Of a stretch of 64,000 bases of DNA, positions 23,301 through 32,310 are shown in pieces. The number at the start of each line of letters is the position of its first letter. The first letter of the stretch is position 1. The DNA lies in contig JAKZAP010000005.1 in the NCBI GenBank assembly GCA_023053575.1, forward strand, positions 8,370,001 through 8,434,000, written 5' to 3'. The position numbers were made by a program, and so were the translations under genes. The notes beneath the pieces are model-generated. The model was not told the DNA's origin and searched no databases. It was given only the letters and a program-made list of their open reading frames with translations. The DNA comes from Branchinecta lynchi (lineage: Eukaryota > Arthropoda > Branchiopoda > Anostraca > Branchinectidae).

Positions 23301-26300
23301 CCGTCAGTACATTCGGACAAAGGAGCGAAGCTTTGTAACAAGGCTGGAAGAACTTTCTGACGAGTGTAAGTTTTTTTGGAGCAGTTTTTCGTTGCTGTTG
23401 GTTTTTCAGGAATTTTCTCAGCCGAAAATGAAGATGTGGCGATAGATCAAGTAGAACAATCACATACCAATTTAGAATCTCATTTTTGACGGTGAAAACC
23501 GGATAAGTCAGCTACATTGTGCTAGAGCTATATTTCGGCCCTTCTTGGCAAGGGTCCTCTTCACGGTCAAGCCAAAATCAAGACTTATCCGTTTTATACC
23601 CGTGAAATATGATTCGCAGTCAGCTTGGGCTGAAGGAACATCTAATTTAGAATCTGTATCACATACTTTTGAAGAGGCAAGTGAAGTCATAATATGTCAT
23701 GCACCTTTGATAGTTGAGAAATTTGTAAATATAATTTAGTAGTAATGTATAAATATGTATAAACTTTATTATTATTACCGTTCAATAATATATGTCCGTG
23801 CAAGCACTAGTTACAAATAAGATACGAATAAGAAATACACAATCATTCAGTACTAGCTTAAACCACTTAGTGATTGAACATAGGCGAGTTAGCGTTTACT
23901 CGCCAAGATGCCTGAGGGCTTTGAGCTTTGTAGCTTGCTTTTCTGTTACATTGCCCGTTCTGTGCGGGTCAGTTATTCCATAGTGACACGTGACATCTGA
24001 ATTTGGGTGCCACGGTGGGAATCCCTAGCAGATATTTTGCTAATTTGTAATATTTTGTCCTCGTCTTTCTTCTCATTTCTATGGTAAGATTCCAGTGTTG
24101 TGACATATAATATACAAAGCAAGAGAAAAGGCTTTCACATCTAAATAACTCTAATAAATTTTGAGTAGTCGAACTGATCAGAGTTAAAATCCCATCAACG
24201 AAACTATTGATCTATTCAGCATTAAGCGCATCTTCGGTAAAGATGTTCCAGGGATCAACAATTCTGTTGCCAAAACCCCACTTAAAAACGTCCTTGTGGA
24301 ATCTGGATTTTGCAAGCTTATACGCGTGCCCCCGATGATGACGGTTAATGCTGAATCTTACTAAATCAGTCATACATAGTGCGTGAGGTGTCACGAATTT
24401 TTCGGTTAACATAACATTTTTTCAGCGTAGGCAGACGATGAGTAAAGCGGACAACAAACTACTCATTGAACAGCCTGCATAAGTAGTTCTATCCTTGTTC
24501 GTGAAAGTTCAGTAAATGGAAGAGCTTATAAAAATTTTCGCATGCATATAAGCAGTTGGTTTTATGCACTTTTCGTCGAATTTGAAAGTGGGTATTTCAT
24601 GTTAAATACATAGTGAAATATAAGTTGAGTGAAGAATTAATTAGTGCCAGGATCCATTTTCTTCACATTCGGCCTATGATTTAGCCTGGAATCATTCCTG
24701 TTTTGTCAACGGCTGGGAACAAATAGCCCATTCAGGGGCAGTGGAACCTCCGATTTACGCCTGATACCAACGAATTCATAGCTATTGGTCTCCTGGCTGC
24801 TTCTCTATCTTCGTCTTACGATTCTTCTTTTTAGTGTTCATCACGGATAGTTTGTCGTCGGTCGATTCGGCGGGGCAACTGAAAAAGCTCTTGAATAGAC
24901 TATCGTTGCCCATCATTCTCCCAACGCGGAATATCGTCCTTGCTGTCGGGCGACTGGCTACGAGTAGTGAAGATCCTGAAACGAAGCGATTGGTACGAGA
25001 GTTTCTGGAAAGCAGATTACGACTTCCGCAGCACAGCGAAATTGTGAGTTGTTTTGTTATTATTTTTATTCATTGCTGCTGGCTTATTTCACCAAGATGG
25101 GATGAACATCTGCACACTTGCTTAACCGCAGTAGTTTAAAGGACATATTTTCGGTATAATGGACAACCATCTAGTGGGCATAATTCGCATCGATTTGTTT
25201 CTCAAGTCTATCCCTAGGTTCACACTGAGACGATATCAGCCATCGCCGAGATTTTCGTCGCCAAAATCGGCGATTTCTGTTGCTTCGTCAGGCGATTTTC
25301 AGTGTTGGGAGAATTCCGAGGAGAATTCAACTTTAATCGGGTGACAGTGCGATCTTATGCACGCAACAGCAACATGGAAGACCTTTTTGATGATTCACTT
25401 TTAGAAAAATTAATTATTGCTGTTCAGTTCTACCACATTGTTTGAAAAGCGAGAAGAGGGATTTTTTTTCAAAGTTTTGGCGTTAAATTCTGTTGCCGAC
25501 AAAAATACAGTGTGAACATCCAGGCGATAAAAATCTTCTGTCGCTGCGATTGAAAAATCTCGTTCATCGCCGCGATTTGCTCTGTGTGAACCTAGGGTAT
25601 TTCTTCGCGTCACCTCGCTGTCACCAGTTTGATAACCGAAAATGTGGGAGGAACCGTTACCGCCGATCAGAATGATTATTGCGAACACAGTTGTACCTTT
25701 TCTTTGTACTAAATCTCGACACCAGTTAATATTCTTCAAAAAGTAGCAGGAACCGAATTAATTCCTTTAGCGCAATTGGTGGGGATCCGATAAATTATTG
25801 TTCAGTGGCGCAGTGGACACACTTATCCTTCTGAAAAATATTGCGGATTTTTAAGCAGAAATGACATTAATACATAAATACATCATTCGAAGAAACAGAC
25901 GGTGATATGTTCAGACATCTGCATATTTTTTCATACACCAGCTAATGCGTCTGTCTCTTTGATTTTGATGCTGGTAGCTATTCTGACAGTGCCGAGCCAT
26001 ATAATACTGAATCATACTATAAGAGCATTGCATCCCACGGTCGTACTAAAGCCTGGTTTGAACCAGCGACTTGAATTTGGATGATCTAGGCATCACAAAG
26101 GCGAGAATGGAGATTAATGATTTGGAGAAGTGAACCACCCTTTTTCTCAGAACAGAACTCCCTAGCACTACCAAGTGAATGGCCTCACATTAGTAAGCAT
26201 CAGGCATGTTTTCCTGTCTGGAAATGACCGAGTTACGAGGTACACAAAAGTAAAGTCAAAGGTGCAGTATTAGCCTTGTCACTAACTAAGCACTGCTGAT

Positions 26301-29300
26301 CTCTGATACTCTTTCCTCGGCCAGGAAGTGCAATGGGCGGTTGGGGACAAGCCATCCTAGTGCTTTTGCACACCTTTTGGCTTGATTTGCCGGTCAAGAC
26401 GGACTATCGACTTGTCCGGCGTCGCCAGAGTCGCTTAAACCTCAGACAGGTAGCAGTGTTGCAACGGCTGGTTCTTTGGAATATCCATGACATATTTTTA
26501 ACCCAATACTATGCATTAAACAGCTAAGGTTATTGAAATGCGTCCGCTCGCCCTCTTGTGTTTTCGGGATATGTCATATTTAACGCCGGACACCGAATGA
26601 TAAAGTTTACAGTAAAAGGAAAAAGCTTAAAGCCGTGTTCGACTCACCAACTGTTATTAATCTACATTATCCTAAAATTGTCGATAGTCGATTTCTTCAC
26701 GGACAATGACGTTATTGTTGATGAATATTGTCTTTTCAGGGAGCGAATCAAACGACAACAGGTTTTCGACATTCCAGTTTTCATTCTGTTTTGACAGAAA
26801 TCTCAGAACAAAAAAAAGCTTCTTTGAGAATTTGGGATATTCTCAGATGAAACCGTCGGAGAATCTATGACAACGACTACACCTTTTGAATAAAATGGGA
26901 ACTGTGCTGCGCCGTAGTTGAATAAAACGGGATCTAGGGCTGGTCGTCGACAATAGGCTAACAGATAATCGTTGGTGAATCGAACGCTTCTAAACCGGAA
27001 TATCCAACGGAATGAAGTGGATTGGGGTTCCTTAGAATACATCTATCTTAAAATCATAGAAAGAAAGTATATTAGATGGACGCTACCGCACTGTCAAGAA
27101 CTTCCGACCTTGCTTGCGGGATCATGCAAATATGCAAACAAAATTGAAGGTTTCCCAAAAGTCGCGTAATAAGATACGGCTGACGTCGTTGCGTACTTGT
27201 CTCCATCCTCGGCGGCTGCGTTTGTTCGCACGTGTGGGGTGGTGTGTAGAGGCGTTACTAGCCACAATGTTTGGGGGGGGGGGTCAAGGTATTTACCGAC
27301 TGGCTGGTCATTTTTAACGACTGCTTTTGCAGATAAAACGACTATTATTGAGAAAAAACGACTGTGTTCAGACAAATTGGCTGATTTTAAGTTAAATTAC
27401 TGTTTTTAAGAAAAATCGGCTAATTTTAAAAGAAAACCGACTTTTTTTTAAATCGACGGTTTCCAAGAAAAAAATGTACTTTTTTTACGAAAAATCGCGG
27501 CGCTTCGCGCAGACTCGCCTTTTTTTTTCCGACTCGCGGAAAACATTCGCCACCCCCCCCCCCTCCTAGTCGAGACTCGAGACGCCCCCGGGGGGGGGGG
27601 GGGGTGAGACGTGAAGTCATATACCAATCGCAAGAAGACTCTTTTTTATGTTCTTTTCTTCTTTTTAGTATCAGAAAGCTTTCGTGCACGCGCTCGAGTC
27701 ACAGGACGCGAAGAACCGCGCTTCTGCCTGCGAAGCGCTTGGCTTTATGCACGTATACTCAGCCTTTGACCACCTTGAGTTTGTCGCTGAAACGGACAAG
27801 GATGATTTTGTGAGGTTAGTGCAGTGATTATTACTAGGAAGGTGAATTTTGCTGAGTGAACTAGACTGTCAGAAGTTTTGTAACAGATAACACAAGGATG
27901 CGCATTTTCAACAGATAATACTTGGGATGTTATCTCTTATGATTGCTAACGTTATGCGTTGAACATTGTGCATAACAAGTATTGCAGAAAGAGTCGGAAA
28001 AGCATGACAAACAAAAAAAATCAGAAGACGTTTATTCGGTAATATTTCGGCTGTTCTTGTGTGCGTAACGTTTGAAAAATCATAACAGCTAACATCCTAA
28101 GTCTTGTCTGTTGATACACATCTTTGTTTTGGCTGTTATGAAACTTCGGACAGTGTAGGTCGATACAAATACGTGTTTAATTTCGCAAGCAACGTTACCC
28201 GTAGCTACCCGTGAACTAAGTAGCCTACCCTCCGCCCACCTTACAATTGTACTAGTCGTATGCACATTTGAACACCTCTCTATATGTTTCACTTCCTAGT
28301 TTTTATTGCACCAACTTAACTTTAAGATAACAAAGACATATCACAATGCCAACCAAATCTATAGTTTTCTTCGGGTTGCGACCGTAGTATCAACCAAGCA
28401 GGAAAACATGACAGACAGATTGATTCGACATGACTGCTAACCCCACTTTCAGGTACTCTAAACAACTTGATTAAGAAATTATTAGGCACTACTGAAATTC
28501 CGGTTTTTGCGGATTCCGACCGAATATCGATCCGGCAGGAAAAGAAAGCGAAGTATTCTAATCCACCGTATGTTCACCCAAATATCGGCACTTTAACCTA
28601 CTTCAGACTCAACTTTTAGGTCTCTCGAATTTCCGAGTTTTGCCGGATTCCGGTCGAAACACTTGCCTGGAGTGACAAAGAAAGCTCAGATGTATATTCA
28701 GCGTGTCCCTCACCCCTAAATCTTTCGTCATTAGCGTTCAAAAAATAAAATTCACTCCTCAGTTTGAAACTCCCCCTTCCCACCCATAAGTTTAGGGCTA
28801 CGGCGCCCATTGACGAACTTGACAAACTTTGACCCAAAGCTAACAGACCGGTGGGACCGATAAACCCTGTCAACAACAGCAGCGTTTAGTTTAAAACCCA
28901 GTTGAAGTTGACGAGACTCAAGGGTAGCACTTTCAGTATATTTTCTGCAGTTTCAGGTACTGAAGAAGTAATAAAATTCTTCGGAATGGGCACAGTGGAC
29001 CTGGTATAGTTGCATCAATACTCGTAAGAAACAAGACCAAAGGTTCGATGGGATCCCAAAAATCTAAAAAACCAAACAAAACAGAAGATAGATCTGAAGG
29101 TCTACCATCTCTCCCAAAATGAACAAGACCAAAGGTTTCAATGGGATCCCAAAAATCTAATATTTGATCCAGACAATTGGGTCTTGTCTTCGTGAGATCG
29201 AGTCTTCGCCAGACTAATCATCAGAGAAAACCGAGTTCAGATATACCTCTATAAGCCATATCTATTTTTACGATACTGACCAAGACTTCCTGCTTTACTT

Positions 29301-30382
29301 CTGCCAAGTTTCCGGTTTCGCGCGAATCCCGATCGAACTAGTAGTCCAGCAAAAAAAGAAAATTCAGAAACGAATCCAGCTTATCTCCTTATCCCTATAA
29401 AGAATGTCTAATCAACTTTAAATAAAACTTTGACTTAACAAAGAATTCCGGTTACAACCGGATTCCGGACTAATTATATGTCCGGGTAAAAACGATTGTC
29501 ACATACAGAGTCAGCCTCTCTTCTTACCCTTAATCCGTCATTTAATCAAACTTTTGCTTTTAACAAATTTTCCGGTTTTGGCCGGATTCCGGGTGCACTA
29601 GTTGTTCGGCGAGAAAATGGTTTACACCATCGTGTTCAGCATGTACTTTTACCCCTAAACCGAACATTTAGTCAACTTCAAATGAAACTTTTACTTCTAA
29701 CCAACTTTCCGGTTTTCGCCGTATTCCGGACGAACTACTTGTCCGGCGAGAAAATGGTTTTCATTGTCGTGCTCAGAATGCCTTCTTACCCCATAATCGA
29801 CTATCACATTAGCTGTTTAAAAATATTTTGTTTGTCCCTTAATTTGAACCTCCTCCCCCAACCCCCAAATGTAGGGCTACAGAGCCTATCTACGAACTTG
29901 ACCTTACCCTTGACCCAATGAATCCTCACACCAAGTTTCATCAAAATATCTCATTCCCTTCGAGAGTTATCGTGCTTACAGACAGACGGACATTTTTGCG
30001 ATGTCATAGGTCCAATTTCGGCCCACTTCAGTTTTATTTTCAAAACTGATACAACGGTCAAGCCGATTTGGTGGTTCTCGTCCATATTAACACTAATTAT
30101 ATACAAAAGATAGCTCTACACTAGTTTGGATATAACAAAGACTTGTCAAACATAACACAAAGTGGAGGTATCCCTCCACTTACGTTTTGGGATCCCAAAA
30201 AGGTAGACTATTTTAGCGTTTCGGGCAACGAAAGCGTGGTAGAGCAGACTAAAGCCAGGATCGAAGGATGTACCATTTCTGTTTGTACAAACCTGAATGT
30301 CTTTATTTTGTTTTCTAGAACAGCGGCGACGAAAGCGCTTCAGATGATCAGTCAGCAAAGTAGCTCTGAAGCTGAAGCGTAG
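5118..30382 (+). CDS. RIPOR: RIPOR/FAM65 family Rho-interacting cell polarisation regulator (11 exons, 5' incomplete)
   Basis: Exons: 5118-5317, 6934-7052, 10257-10344, 16215-16937, 17690-18022, 19664-19831, 21575-21701, 23225-23365, 24835-25043, 27669-27814 and 30319-30382. All introns are GT-AG and all phases match, giving 771 residues plus TAG. The first two exons encode the C2-like domain of the family (GFARLCPGD at the start, then a beta-rich segment ending LKLHLMITWDPLDG). A long Ser/Arg/Glu-rich linker follows, then the conserved motif ending ALEAFDFLNLEED, then a helical, HEAT-like C-terminal region ending in YQKAFVHALES and DKDDFVRTAATKALQ. Known vertebrate members bind RhoA and control polarity and migration; that role is inferred from family membership. 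The N-terminal helical region (roughly 150-250 residues in relatives) is absent from the window. Which vertebrate paralogue is closest cannot be decided here. Confidence 0.9.
5318..6933 (+). other. RIPOR intron, nothing recognised
   Basis: This intron separates the two exons of the C2-like domain. It has AT-rich tracts and several open frames on both strands that resemble no family and lack splice support. Confidence 0.6.
6934..7052 (+). CDS. RIPOR: RIPOR exon B: end of the C2-like domain
   Basis: The acceptor is CGCAG and the donor is GTAAGT at 7053. It encodes VVLGNKFCEVLDLFCAQPQV and continues to SGSLKLHLMITW, matching the family pattern of a small Cys-containing loop followed by a terminal beta strand. 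It ends with two bases of an Asp codon completed by exon C. Confidence 0.92.
7053..10256 (+). other. RIPOR intron with old repeat fragments
   Basis: At 8049-8098 there is a fragment of the GGCCCTTCTTGGCAAGGGT hairpin element seen again at 12102 and 23481. At about 9755-9800 there is a CGTATCCAGGAATTTATTTG phrase leading into a G run, related to fragments near 31806-31981. Nothing coding was recognised. Confidence 0.6.
10257..10344 (+). CDS. RIPOR: RIPOR exon C
   Basis: The acceptor is TTTTTTAG and the donor GTAAGC follows AAG. The first base completes Asp, giving WDPLDG across the junction, as in relatives where WNP or WDP closes the C2-like domain. The rest, RHQVSSPSLSRKVSMVSK, begins the Ser-rich linker. 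Confidence 0.85.
10401..10462. repeat. Tandem repeat, about 20-bp unit, three copies
   Basis: The pyrimidine-rich unit TTCCTTTTCTATTGGGCTT is repeated with one variant (TTTGG) just after the exon C donor. Confidence 0.85.
10634..10791. mobile_element. 158-bp inverted-repeat element with TA target duplication (Tc1/mariner-like MITE)
   Basis: The termini are CACTGTAAAAC and GTTTACAGTG, flanked on both sides by TA. The inverted repeats extend inward about 60 bp, sharing GCAGTATTTGCTA and GGGATTAATCTT. There is no coding capacity. The TA duplication and CACTG terminus fit the Tc1/mariner superfamily. Confidence 0.85.
11753..12052. repeat. Degenerate tandem duplication, about 200-bp period
   Basis: Two related blocks begin near 11753 and 11957. 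Both contain a GAATNTTGNCGGGAA phrase, then GTTGATT and a TTTTTNGCGGCC phrase. The copies are clearly diverged. Confidence 0.5.
12102..12412. mobile_element. Long-hairpin inverted-repeat element, copy 1
   Basis: The element is bounded by CATATTTGACGGTGCAAAAC and its exact inverse ending at 12412. Inside, 12130-12252 is a nearly perfect ~60-bp stem (GGCCGAAATATAGCTCTAAT against its complement, with GGGTCCTCTT near the loop). After it comes an ACTT microsatellite at about 12371-12390. No reading frame is visible. A smaller relative is at 23481-23611 and a fragment at 8049-8098. Confidence 0.8.
13460..13610. repeat. Dispersed repeat, copy 1 of a pair
   Basis: This block shares CTCTTGATGACTA, CACAGCTG and GACACAGGATTTGAGTC in the same order with 35327-35470. 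The function is unknown. Confidence 0.7.
14740..14965 (-). repeat. Probable decayed 3' end of a non-LTR retrotransposon
   Basis: Read on the minus strand this is a T-rich tail with repeated TGTATTTCTTGTT. It shares AACAAGAAATACACA, AAAACACGAAAA and CGCATTGGGC with 58265-58390 in the same order. The retrotransposon assignment is an inference from the A-rich structure; no coding part is attached. Confidence 0.4.
15052..16060 (+). repeat. E composite repeat, near full-length copy
   Basis: The copy begins AACAAGACCAAAGGTTTCGA and ends TTTTGGGATCCCAAA. Between them lie three to four head-to-tail units of about 110 bp, each with CCGGATTCC-like, CGGCGAGAAAA-like and CAGCATGTCTCCTTA-like segments. 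A unique tail follows that carries ATGTAGGGCTACAGGGCC and GTTATCGTGCTAACAG, then GACGGACGGAC. No protein frame is conserved. Other copies are at 29030-30200, 36100-36690 and 37101-38108. Confidence 0.8.
16215..16937 (+). CDS. RIPOR: RIPOR exon D: Ser/Arg/Glu-rich linker
   Basis: The acceptor is TTTTAG and the donor GTGAGA follows AAG; the exon is 241 codons, phase 0 to 0. It encodes a disordered linker with three imperfect 20-30-residue repeats built on SRRE(T/S)R.SE...D(V/I)...SS(G/R).E (about 16367-16590). It ends in a conserved helix, SAVDDIRGRYPELELFEKNV, matching the segment before the serine-rich motif in relatives. It is the largest exon and the least conserved part of the protein. Confidence 0.88.
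16938..17689 (+). other. RIPOR intron, nothing recognised
   Basis: No repeat family or open frame of interest was seen between exons D and E. Confidence 0.6.
17690..18022 (+). CDS. RIPOR: RIPOR exon E: conserved ALEAFDFLN motif
   Basis: The acceptor is a T run plus AG and the donor is GTATGG; the exon is 111 codons. It encodes RDMSRPESQMSTSSSAVVSA and then LEAFDFLNLEEDAE, a family hallmark. After a polar stretch it encodes the start of the helical C-terminal region, LDLVLKVHLEYSKELLE, which continues directly into RLGVYGPL of exon F. Confidence 0.92.
18023..19663 (+). other. RIPOR intron
   Basis: The intron begins with a 57-codon open frame after an AG at 18066-18067 that could act as an alternative terminal exon. 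Its residues do not resemble the family. Nothing else was recognised. Confidence 0.6.
19664..19831 (+). CDS. RIPOR: RIPOR exon F
   Basis: The acceptor is TTTGCAG and the donor is GTTAGG; 56 codons, phase 0. It encodes RLGVYGPLNSRENEAIYQLH and a basic helix KILSKIVKNIKSS. The (L/R)G..GPL.. segment following a Leu-rich helix matches the family order. Confidence 0.92.
19832..21574 (+). other. RIPOR intron
   Basis: It holds a tandem duplication of AACTTCTGTTATAACCC near 20520-20565, a G run near 20801-20812 and A-rich stretches resembling retrotransposon tails. No exon was recognised, and the phases of the flanking exons match without one. Confidence 0.55.
21575..21701 (+). CDS. RIPOR: RIPOR exon G
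   Basis: The acceptor is TTTCAG and the donor GTAGGC follows GAGAGAG. It encodes SLWERLSPEGRDLCITAGQM and then HSLLPICTALLEARSEEFCER, part of the helical C-terminal region. It ends with one base of a codon that exon H completes as Val. Confidence 0.9.
21908..22160. mobile_element. 253-bp inverted-repeat element (MITE), superfamily undetermined
   Basis: The inverted termini GTACCGTGTTCTTCAAAA and the inverse at 22143-22160 extend inward through TGTGCTAACT. The flanks share AGTT on both sides, a possible 4-bp target duplication. There is no coding sequence. Confidence 0.75.
22832..22913. repeat. Tandem duplication of about 45 bp, two copies
   Basis: The segment containing AGCTACATATTCGGATTATA followed by TAGAACAGCCAGCAGAG is present twice in a row. 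Confidence 0.85.
23225..23365 (+). CDS. RIPOR: RIPOR exon H
   Basis: The acceptor is TTTTTAG and the donor is GTAAGT. The split first codon completes Val. It encodes VLKDLVCRCQCSEVFRPETF, then TVYQFRQYIRTKE and RLEELSDE. It resembles the RIPOR segment in which a polar loop precedes a (V/L)T(V/L).QF..Y(I/L)R helix. Confidence 0.9.
23366..24834 (+). other. RIPOR intron with one hairpin element
   Basis: Apart from the element at 23481-23611, no repeat or exon was recognised. There is A-rich, tail-like sequence near 23810-23850. Confidence 0.6.
23481..23611. mobile_element. Hairpin element, short copy 2
   Basis: It shares with 12102-12412 the ends (CAT..TTGACGGTG and the inverse) and the GGATAAGTCAGCTACATT and GGCCCTTCTTGGCAAGGGTC blocks, but lacks the second half of the stem. 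Confidence 0.7.
24835..25043 (+). CDS. RIPOR: RIPOR exon I: HEAT-like region
   Basis: The acceptor is TTTTTAG and the donor is GTGAGT. It encodes LFITDSLSSVDSAGQLKKLL, then LPTRNIVLAVGRLATSSEDP and a charged helix ending LRLPQHSEI. It ends in phase 0. Confidence 0.9.
25213..25597. mobile_element. 385-bp inverted-repeat element with 3-bp TAT duplication
   Basis: The exact inverted termini are CCCTAGGTTCACAC and GTGTGAACCTAGGG. TAT flanks both sides. The interior is CpG-rich with repeated GCGATTTT and its complement. It is non-coding; the superfamily is not certain. Confidence 0.8.
27310..27604. repeat. Low-complexity block: CGACT-spaced A/T tracts followed by C and G runs
   Basis: The pentamer CGACT, with CGGCT-like variants, recurs roughly every 20-30 bases between A-rich and T-rich tracts. 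The block ends in a C run (about 27550), the palindrome CTCGAGACTCGAG-like core and a run of about 14 G at 27588-27603. It lies only about 65 bp upstream of RIPOR exon J. Confidence 0.6.
27669..27814 (+). CDS. RIPOR: RIPOR exon J: C-terminal HEAT-like helices
   Basis: The acceptor is CTTTTTAG and the donor is GTTAGT. It encodes YQKAFVHALESQDAKNRASA, then CEALGFMHVYSAFDHLEFVA and ETDKDDFV plus two bases of Arg. Alternating helices with an ALG turn and a final D(S/T)...VR motif match the C-terminus of RIPOR proteins. Confidence 0.93.
27815..30318 (+). other. RIPOR last intron with E repeat copies
   Basis: The stretch at about 28440-28900 carries unit and tail sequence of the E family. A fuller copy with a duplicated start is at 29030-30200. 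Nothing coding was recognised. Confidence 0.65.
29030..30200 (+). repeat. E composite repeat with duplicated start
   Basis: The start motif ACAAGACCAAAGGTT occurs at 29030 and again at about 29122, a 92-bp tandem duplication. Four or five ~110-bp internal units follow, then the ATGTAGGGCTACAGAGCC and GTTATCGTGCTTACAG tail and a terminal TTTTGGGATCCCAAAA. Confidence 0.8.
30319..30382 (+). CDS. RIPOR: RIPOR terminal exon K
   Basis: The acceptor is TTTTCTAG. The first base completes Arg; the exon then encodes TAATKALQMISQQSSSEAEA and TAG at 30380-30382. VR.AA..AL at this junction matches the last helix of the family. No AATAAA signal was seen in the next kilobase, so the 3' end of the transcript is undefined. 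Confidence 0.9.
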
Positions 30383-31805
30383 TCTACGTCTTCACCCATG
30401 ACTTTGTTCCTAGTCAATTTCTTGTTGCCTCCCTTTCGCCTCGTCACAGGCTCACATTTTCCATGCTACGGCGCATTACGCAAAAGGATTTTGATGAAGA
30501 AATCTGAAAGACGCTGATGATGTTTTTTTTGGGCTTTAAAGCGTTAATCGTTAGTGTATTTATGGTAGCCCAAATGTGAGTTAGTCGGCGCGCCACCTTT
30601 TCAAGGGACGGATGAAATCTCTGCGATGCTAAACGATGTTAGATGCTGAAAACCCGCCCGCGTTTTTTACATGACGCCAACGTTAAAAATAGACATTGGC
30701 TCGTGCAAAGAAAAATGTAATATCGCAAAAGGAACGACGGTGCCGCCAAGGGTTTTCGTCAACATCGAGAGGGAATAGTGCCAACGACTGAGCCCGAGGA
30801 CGTGCTAAGTGATCTTGCGTAAGACACTGTAGAGATACTACACACGCTCTTCGAGCTTCTTTTCTAAGTTCACGGGGTTGGGCAATCGGCACAGAGAAAT
30901 TAACACGAGTTCCGCAGGAAGAGTGGTGTTGAACCTGAGCTGTCACAGCGCGTGCTCGGGACCAGACATAGTCAAATATCACCCTTGGTTTTATGCAAAC
31001 CTTCTAGCGACCCGCATCTACCACTTGTGGCTCTGCTAGACGATGACGCTCGGATGTTTGTGGTCTAGGATTCCTGCCAGGATTTTTGGCAAAGTCATCA
31101 GATCTATAAATGTCTTCATGATAAAAGTGCATAAAATCCAGCTGAGAAAGTCCGCACCATAAGGATATTACACCAGGATCTTAAGTTTGCGGGGTTTTCC
31201 ACGACCCTTGGAAAGGCCTCGTTAATTGCGCTTTTCGCTCCATGCGTAGTGTGGTAATTCTGACACTGGAATTAACAGTTGCTGATTGGTAAAAAATCGG
31301 CAAGCTACTCAGATGCAAAATTTGAAGTTTATAAATGCGATTTTGTGATAGTACTCTAGTGTATAGTGTGTGAAGTGAAAACATTCGAAAGTCGTCTGTA
31401 ACAAATTATTGACTTTCTGTAAAATTTTAAAGCCGGTTTTTATTATCGGTATTTTTATTTTAGTGTGAGAGGCTGTGCTATTTGTGGTTATTTTGTGTCT
31501 CCTTGTTTTGTGCATTGCTTGTGATCAGCTACTCGGTTAGGTGGATGGGCAAGCTGATGTTGTTGATCGGAACCGTTCGAGATTACCTGATATGTAGTGG
31601 GATAGCCACCTAGTCTGTTGTTCGTTATACCGGTATGATTTTTTTTTTTTTTCGATAGCATTATTTTCTTCGGTGGAACCACAAGCGAAGTATATTTTCC
31701 GAAGCTCTCTGTCGTTCGTCAGTTTTGCCACACAGTACTGTATTCACCTCTGTCCGAACGCTTTGATACTAACAGTAACCTATAATTCGTGAACGTTCCG
31801 TGCAA

Positions 31806-31981
31806 AGCCGTATCCAGGGGGTAGTGGATTCCACCCCCGCCCCGCGAAACATACAAAAATAATCGGAATCTTGTTTAGACTTCATCCTCTTGTTCTTGTT
31901 TTAATGTTAGTGTAAATTAGGTCACACCCGCGGGGAGACCCCCCCCCCCCCCCCAAATAAACTCCTGTATACCGCCCTGGT
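31806..31981. mobile_element. hAT-like poly-C/G-bearing element fragment
   Basis: It begins CCGTATCCAGGGGG and ends, on the opposite strand, with CAGGGCGGTATACAGGAGTT followed by a long G run (C on this strand near 31941-31955). Similar phrases before G runs are seen at about 9755-9800 and 50396-50444. CAGGG termini suggest a non-autonomous hAT. No target duplication was identified. Confidence 0.45.
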
Positions 31982-32026
31982 TCCACGTTTCCGTTATTCT
32001 TTATCTTACGTCGACTCCTTCACACC

Positions 32027-32310
32027 TGAGCCTCGTTTTTGTTGCAATGGCGCTGCCGCATTGCTGCTGCAGCACTTCTTTGCTTTTGCACAATATGCGT
32101 TTTGGATTCTCTTTCTTCTTGGTTGAAGCGGCAGCGCTGCAGCACCTTGCAGGGAAGCACGGCTTGGTCCGTGAGCAAGTCCATGATTCTCGAGAAGCGC
32201 TGCCGTCTTCCTCGGAAGCACCGCAGTGCAAAAACGGATCTAGAAAGAATCAGTCCGGAACCGGTCGAGAAGTGGACCTGGAGAATGCAACAAAAACGAG
32301 TCTCTGCATC
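32027..32310. mobile_element. GAGCCTCG inverted-repeat element, copy 1
   Basis: The termini are GAGCCTCGTTTTTGTTGCA and its near-inverse TGCAACAAAAACGAGTCTC. The interior is GC-rich with repeated GCAGCGCT palindromes. An inverted copy with the same interior is at 52184-52443. Open frames exist on both strands but none is shared intact between copies. Confidence 0.75.

Larger units (their letters stand above)
25044..27668 (+). other. RIPOR intron
   Basis: It contains the inverted-repeat element at 25213-25597 and, near its 3' end, an unusual low-complexity block at 27310-27604 with long G, C, A and T tracts. No exon was recognised between exons I and J. Confidence 0.6.

Noticed and set aside
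27540..27604. C and G runs as CRISPR-like or telomeric repeats
   Set aside because: They are homopolymer runs without repeat-spacer structure or a telomeric unit.
30683..30982. 99-codon open frame on the minus strand in GC-rich DNA
   Set aside because: No recognisable domain, no supporting splice sites, and GC-rich DNA gives long frames by chance. It could be RIPOR 3' untranslated sequence.
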